Assembly: GCA_028689875.1 (NCBI GenBank)
Contig: JAQVCG010000007.1
Coordinates: 3,897 to 48,967, forward strand
DNA length: 45,071 bases
Source: Candidatus Rifleibacteriota bacterium
GTDB taxonomy: Bacteria; Muiribacteriota; Ozemobacteria; Ozemobacterales; Ozemobacteraceae
Direction of reading: 5' to 3'
The position numbers and the translations under genes were made by a program. This document shows positions 42,714 through 45,071 of the stretch, piece by piece; the stretch's first letter is position 1, and each line of letters starts with the position of its first letter. Below the pieces are notes generated by a model. It searched no databases, was not told the DNA's origin, and was given only the letters and a program-made list of their open reading frames with translations.

Positions 42714-43310
42714 ATGGGTATCATTAAAAGACTTTATGATTGGGTTTTATCTTGGGCGCAACATCCTGCCGCAGTGCCCGCTCTGTTCATACTAGCCTTT
42801 GTAGAATCAAGCTTTTTCCCCATTCCACCTGATGTACTTATGATAGCTATGGCTTTAGCAAAGCCGGCATCTTCTATTTTGTATTCAACCGTATGCACAG
42901 CAGGTTCAGTATTTGGAGCGACATTTGGTTATATAATAGGCTATGCATTCTGGCAAGCTGTCGGAGGATATTTTTTCGATTATATTCCGGGCTTCACTCC
43001 TGAGCTATTTAGTCAAATATGTAAAAGCTACGAAGAAAATTCTTACATAATAATTTTTTCAGCAGCCTTTACTCCTATCCCATATAAAGTATTCACTGTT
43101 ACAGCCGGAGTTTCAAAAATATCTGTCTTGCCATTTGTAATGGCATCAATTGTCGGACGTGGGACTAGATTTTATTTAGTTGGTATCTTGTTTAAATATT
43201 TTGGAGCAACAGCAAAAAAATATATTGATAAATACTTAAACCTGCTAACCATTCTGGTTGTTATAATATATTTTCTGGCATTTTATCTCATTCCTGAGAT
43301 GCTGAAGTAA
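42714..43310 (+). CDS. DedA/VTT family membrane protein (YqaA-like)
   Basis: A 198-residue inner-membrane protein of the DedA superfamily, whose members are linked to lipid scrambling (undecaprenyl-phosphate or phospholipid flipping) and envelope integrity. The re-entrant motifs are evident: FVESSFFPIPPDVLMIAMAL early and AAFTPIPYKVFTVTAG later, with SIVGRGTRFYLVG in the last third; these fit the YqaA subgroup. Its last 23 bases overlap the 3' end of the convergent binding-protein gene. Substrate unknown. Confidence 0.92.
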   Translation: MGIIKRLYDWVLSWAQHPAAVPALFILAFVESSFFPIPPDVLMIAMALAKPASSILYSTVCTAGSVFGATFGYIIGYAFWQAVGGYFFDYIPGFTPELFSQICKSYEENSYIIIFSAAFTPIPYKVFTVTAGVSKISVLPFVMASIVGRGTRFYLVGILFKYFGATAKKYIDKYLNLLTILVVIIYFLAFYLIPEMLK

Positions 43311-44931
43311 CCCACAAGTGACGATACTCGACGACCGATTCTCCCATGGGGCCTATTGAAAAGCCTTTTACTTGAGGTTTTAATAACACATTCACGGTAT
43401 AAAAATACATAAATATGCATGGTGCCTCTTCAACTATGTATTTCTCTGCCTCTTTGTATAATTTTGCTCTTTTGTCTTGCTCTGTTTCAAAACGAGCCAA
43501 GTCGAGTATTTTATCAAACTCTGTATTGTTGAATCTTGTAAAGTTGTATGCAACCTTAATGTTTGAAGAATGAAACATGGTATGTAATAAGGCGTCAGGA
43601 TCTGGATAATCAACTGTCCACCCCATTCTGAAGAAGGATGTTTTACCGCTTTCAATATCAGCAAGATGTTCCCCAAAGTCTAATCCTTTTAGTTTACATT
43701 CTACTCCTATATCCCTGAAATTGGCTTGAATAAATTCAGCTGTGCGAGTGTGTATCGGATCTTTATTGTATTTTAAAGTTATTGGGGGCAAGCCTTTTCC
43801 ATCAGGATAGCCCGCCTCTGCCAGAAATTTTTTAGCTTTTTCGATATCGTATTCATAACCGACTAATTCTTCGTTATATCCAGAAATACCGGGCGGTAAA
43901 ATTCCTTTTGCGACTTGAGCTCTTCCGTTTAAAACCAGTTTCACAATATTTTCTCTGTCTACCGCATAATTCAATGCTTTTCTAAGAGGCAAATTGTCAA
44001 ACGGCTTTTCATTAAGATTAAAACCCAAATAATTTATTCCCCATAAATTTGTTTCAACTAAATTAGGTGAAAGAATTGGGTCCTGCTTAACTCTTTTATA
44101 TATTGAGTCAGGAACATCAACTTGTGAAAGCTGTCCTGCCATAAAATCGCTAAAACGCCTATTTTCATCTGGTATAACAGGGAACTCAATTCGATCTAGC
44201 CAAGGCCGCCCCTGAAAATATTCATCATTAGCATTTAAAGATATTGTATCACCATTTTTACCCATCCAATAAAACGGCCCTGTACCGACAGGGCAAGCAT
44301 CAAGCTCATCGGCGTCTTCATAAGGTATAATAAAGGCATTGCACATTGCAAGCAATGATATAAACGGCGAAAAGGGATTGTTAAGAGTAAACTCAACCTT
44401 ATTTTCATCCAAAATACGAATACCCGCAATATCATTGCTATTTTGTTCAGTAAAATCTTTTGCACCCTTAATAACCCAATATAGTGCATTCTGGAAATTG
44501 TCATTTGGCGCTAACAGCCTTTTAAACGTATAAACCACATCTAATGCCGTTAGTTGGCGTCCACCATTTTTAGTTGGTTTGCCACAAACAGTTTTATGAA
44601 ACTTTACATTGTTGCGAATGCGAAAAATATAAGTAAGCTTATCTTCGCTGATAGTCCAATCTTCACACAAGGCCGGAACTATATTGCCCTTCGCATCAAA
44701 ACAAACCAAACCATCGAATATTTGTCTGGCAACCTCATGAGAATTAGAATCTTTAATTCTTGCTGGATCTAATGTAATAAAAGAGTCAGAGAAGGCCCTT
44801 CGATAAACACCGCCATAAGATGGTTCTTGTTTGGCATAAGGCAAATCTTGGCTTTTACCAGTAAAAAAATAAAAGCCCCAAAAAAGCAAGGCAAGCAAGA
44901 TAATCAATAATAAAACTCTCTGTCGACCCAT
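43288..44931 (-). CDS. Oligopeptide-type ABC transporter substrate-binding protein (family 5)
   Basis: A 547-residue extracytoplasmic binding protein of the OppA/DppA class. Signatures are GGVYRRAFSDSFITLDPAR, QIFDGLVCFD, LTALDVVYTFKRLL, CPVGTGPFYW, YLGFNLNEKPFDNLPLRKALNYAVDRENIV, GILPPGI and EAPCIFMYF. The start is ATG 44931 (AGGAG 10 nt upstream); an upstream frame to 44988 crosses the promoter. The N terminus MGRQRVLLLIILLALLFWGFYFF has no lipobox, so the protein is probably held by an uncleaved helix, like the sugar-binding protein at 23570. No permease or ATPase gene is adjacent; they may lie beyond the window or elsewhere. An operator-like palindrome covers the promoter. Confidence 0.92.
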   Translation of the reverse strand: MGRQRVLLLIILLALLFWGFYFFTGKSQDLPYAKQEPSYGGVYRRAFSDSFITLDPARIKDSNSHEVARQIFDGLVCFDAKGNIVPALCEDWTISEDKLTYIFRIRNNVKFHKTVCGKPTKNGGRQLTALDVVYTFKRLLAPNDNFQNALYWVIKGAKDFTEQNSNDIAGIRILDENKVEFTLNNPFSPFISLLAMCNAFIIPYEDADELDACPVGTGPFYWMGKNGDTISLNANDEYFQGRPWLDRIEFPVIPDENRRFSDFMAGQLSQVDVPDSIYKRVKQDPILSPNLVETNLWGINYLGFNLNEKPFDNLPLRKALNYAVDRENIVKLVLNGRAQVAKGILPPGISGYNEELVGYEYDIEKAKKFLAEAGYPDGKGLPPITLKYNKDPIHTRTAEFIQANFRDIGVECKLKGLDFGEHLADIESGKTSFFRMGWTVDYPDPDALLHTMFHSSNIKVAYNFTRFNNTEFDKILDLARFETEQDKRAKLYKEAEKYIVEEAPCIFMYFYTVNVLLKPQVKGFSIGPMGESVVEYRHLWVTSASQE

Positions 44932-44950
44932 CACACACCGACTCCTATTA

Positions 44951-44967
44951 GCTATTATTATAATAGC
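44951..44967. repeat. 17-bp operator-like palindrome over the oligopeptide-binding protein promoter
   Basis: GCTATTAT-T-ATAATAGC is a perfect 8-bp inverted repeat around one base, covering the -10 box. It has the size and form of a dimeric repressor site. AT-rich sequence raises the odds of chance palindromes, but 8 exact arms ending in GC is notable. Confidence 0.5.
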
Positions 44968-44988
44968 ACTCGGCAAAATAATCTGCAA
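44960..44988 (-). promoter_or_regulatory. Predicted promoter of the oligopeptide-binding protein gene
   Basis: Minus-strand TTGCAG (44988-44983), 17 bp, TATTAT (44965-44960) preceded by TGC, an extended -10. A second TATAAT overlaps 3 bases further on. Confidence 0.65.
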
Positions 44989-45071
44989 CTATCCTCTAAT
45001 TCTCTCTATAAACACTTATATTATTTAACTTTATTTATAAAACAACTACCATAAGTTTCAAGCTGCCTATA
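44989..45071. other. Window end, nothing identified
   Basis: The last 83 bases are AT-rich and hold no convincing gene, RNA or repeat; they lie upstream of the oligopeptide-binding protein promoter. Confidence 0.6.

Noticed and set aside
1..45071. CRISPR arrays, insertion sequences, phage genes or attachment sites
   Set aside because: I found no regularly spaced repeats, transposase or integrase motifs, and no tRNA-proximal direct repeat.

Overview
This is an AT-rich, densely packed chromosomal segment of a bacterium using the standard bacterial code. It looks like an anaerobe: it has a desulfoferrodoxin-type superoxide reductase and no visible aerobic respiratory genes. It makes type IV pili (two pseudopilins, a PilT-type ATPase) and has an elaborate envelope-sensing repertoire (a CHASE2 adenylate cyclase, a FecR-domain protein, three SpoIIE-type phosphatases). 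The order yicC-remA-rpoZ-x-priA-def-fmt is the Firmicutes-like order, but exported proteins, pilus genes and CHASE2/FecR suggest a diderm lineage. The mix is reminiscent of Riflebacteria- or Muiribacteriota-like phyla; that placement is a guess from gene content. No rRNA, CRISPR array, transposon or integrase is visible.

Layout. (1) 1-5727, minus strand: a housekeeping cluster, yicC, remA, rpoZ, a degenerate CoaC-like protein in the usual coaBC slot, priA, def and fmt (cut by the window edge). (2) 5783-11698, minus: an exported coiled-coil protein, a FecR-domain protein and a large CHASE2 class III nucleotide cyclase. (3) 11839-13698: superoxide reductase and tRNA-Arg(CCT) on the minus strand, then a small pilin-tail-like exported protein (plus) converging on a TPR protein (minus). 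(4) 13805-19956, plus: a coupled operon of two pseudopilins, a 7TM-GAF-degenerate SpoIIE protein, ispG and a beta-propeller lipoprotein. (5) 20035-28422, plus: a secreted GIFT-type protein, a sugar-type ABC importer (two permeases, one binding protein, no ATPase), an NrnA-like phosphoesterase and two envelope proteins. (6) 28434-31613, minus: a cyclic-nucleotide-binding/PilT fusion ATPase and a MATE exporter. (7) 31692-36855: a small exported protein and a catalytically dead double M16 protein (plus), then recA-anmK (minus). (8) 36974-42606: two large membrane SpoIIE phosphatases arranged tail to tail. (9) 42714-44931: a DedA/YqaA protein converging on an oligopeptide-type binding protein.

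How it may fit together. The most interesting link is between the CHASE2 cyclase and a pilus-retraction-type ATPase carrying its own cNMP-binding domain with an apparently intact phosphate-binding cassette. Together they suggest a direct route from envelope sensing through cAMP to pilus retraction. That is a hypothesis: the two genes are about 19 kb apart.

Gene-expression signals are unusually readable. Several promoters carry an extended -10 (TGC-TATAAT-like), and four genes have a -10 box only 6-7 nt before the start codon and no Shine-Dalgarno, which predicts leaderless mRNAs. Three convergent gene pairs interlock their stop codons in a 4-nt overlap, leaving no intergenic room for terminators. 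In the stretches I counted, the plus strand is poor in G relative to C, so the minus strand (priA, recA, rpoZ, def) is probably the leading strand. No gene-free stretch exceeds 300 bases; the last 83 bases (44989-45071) hold nothing I can identify.
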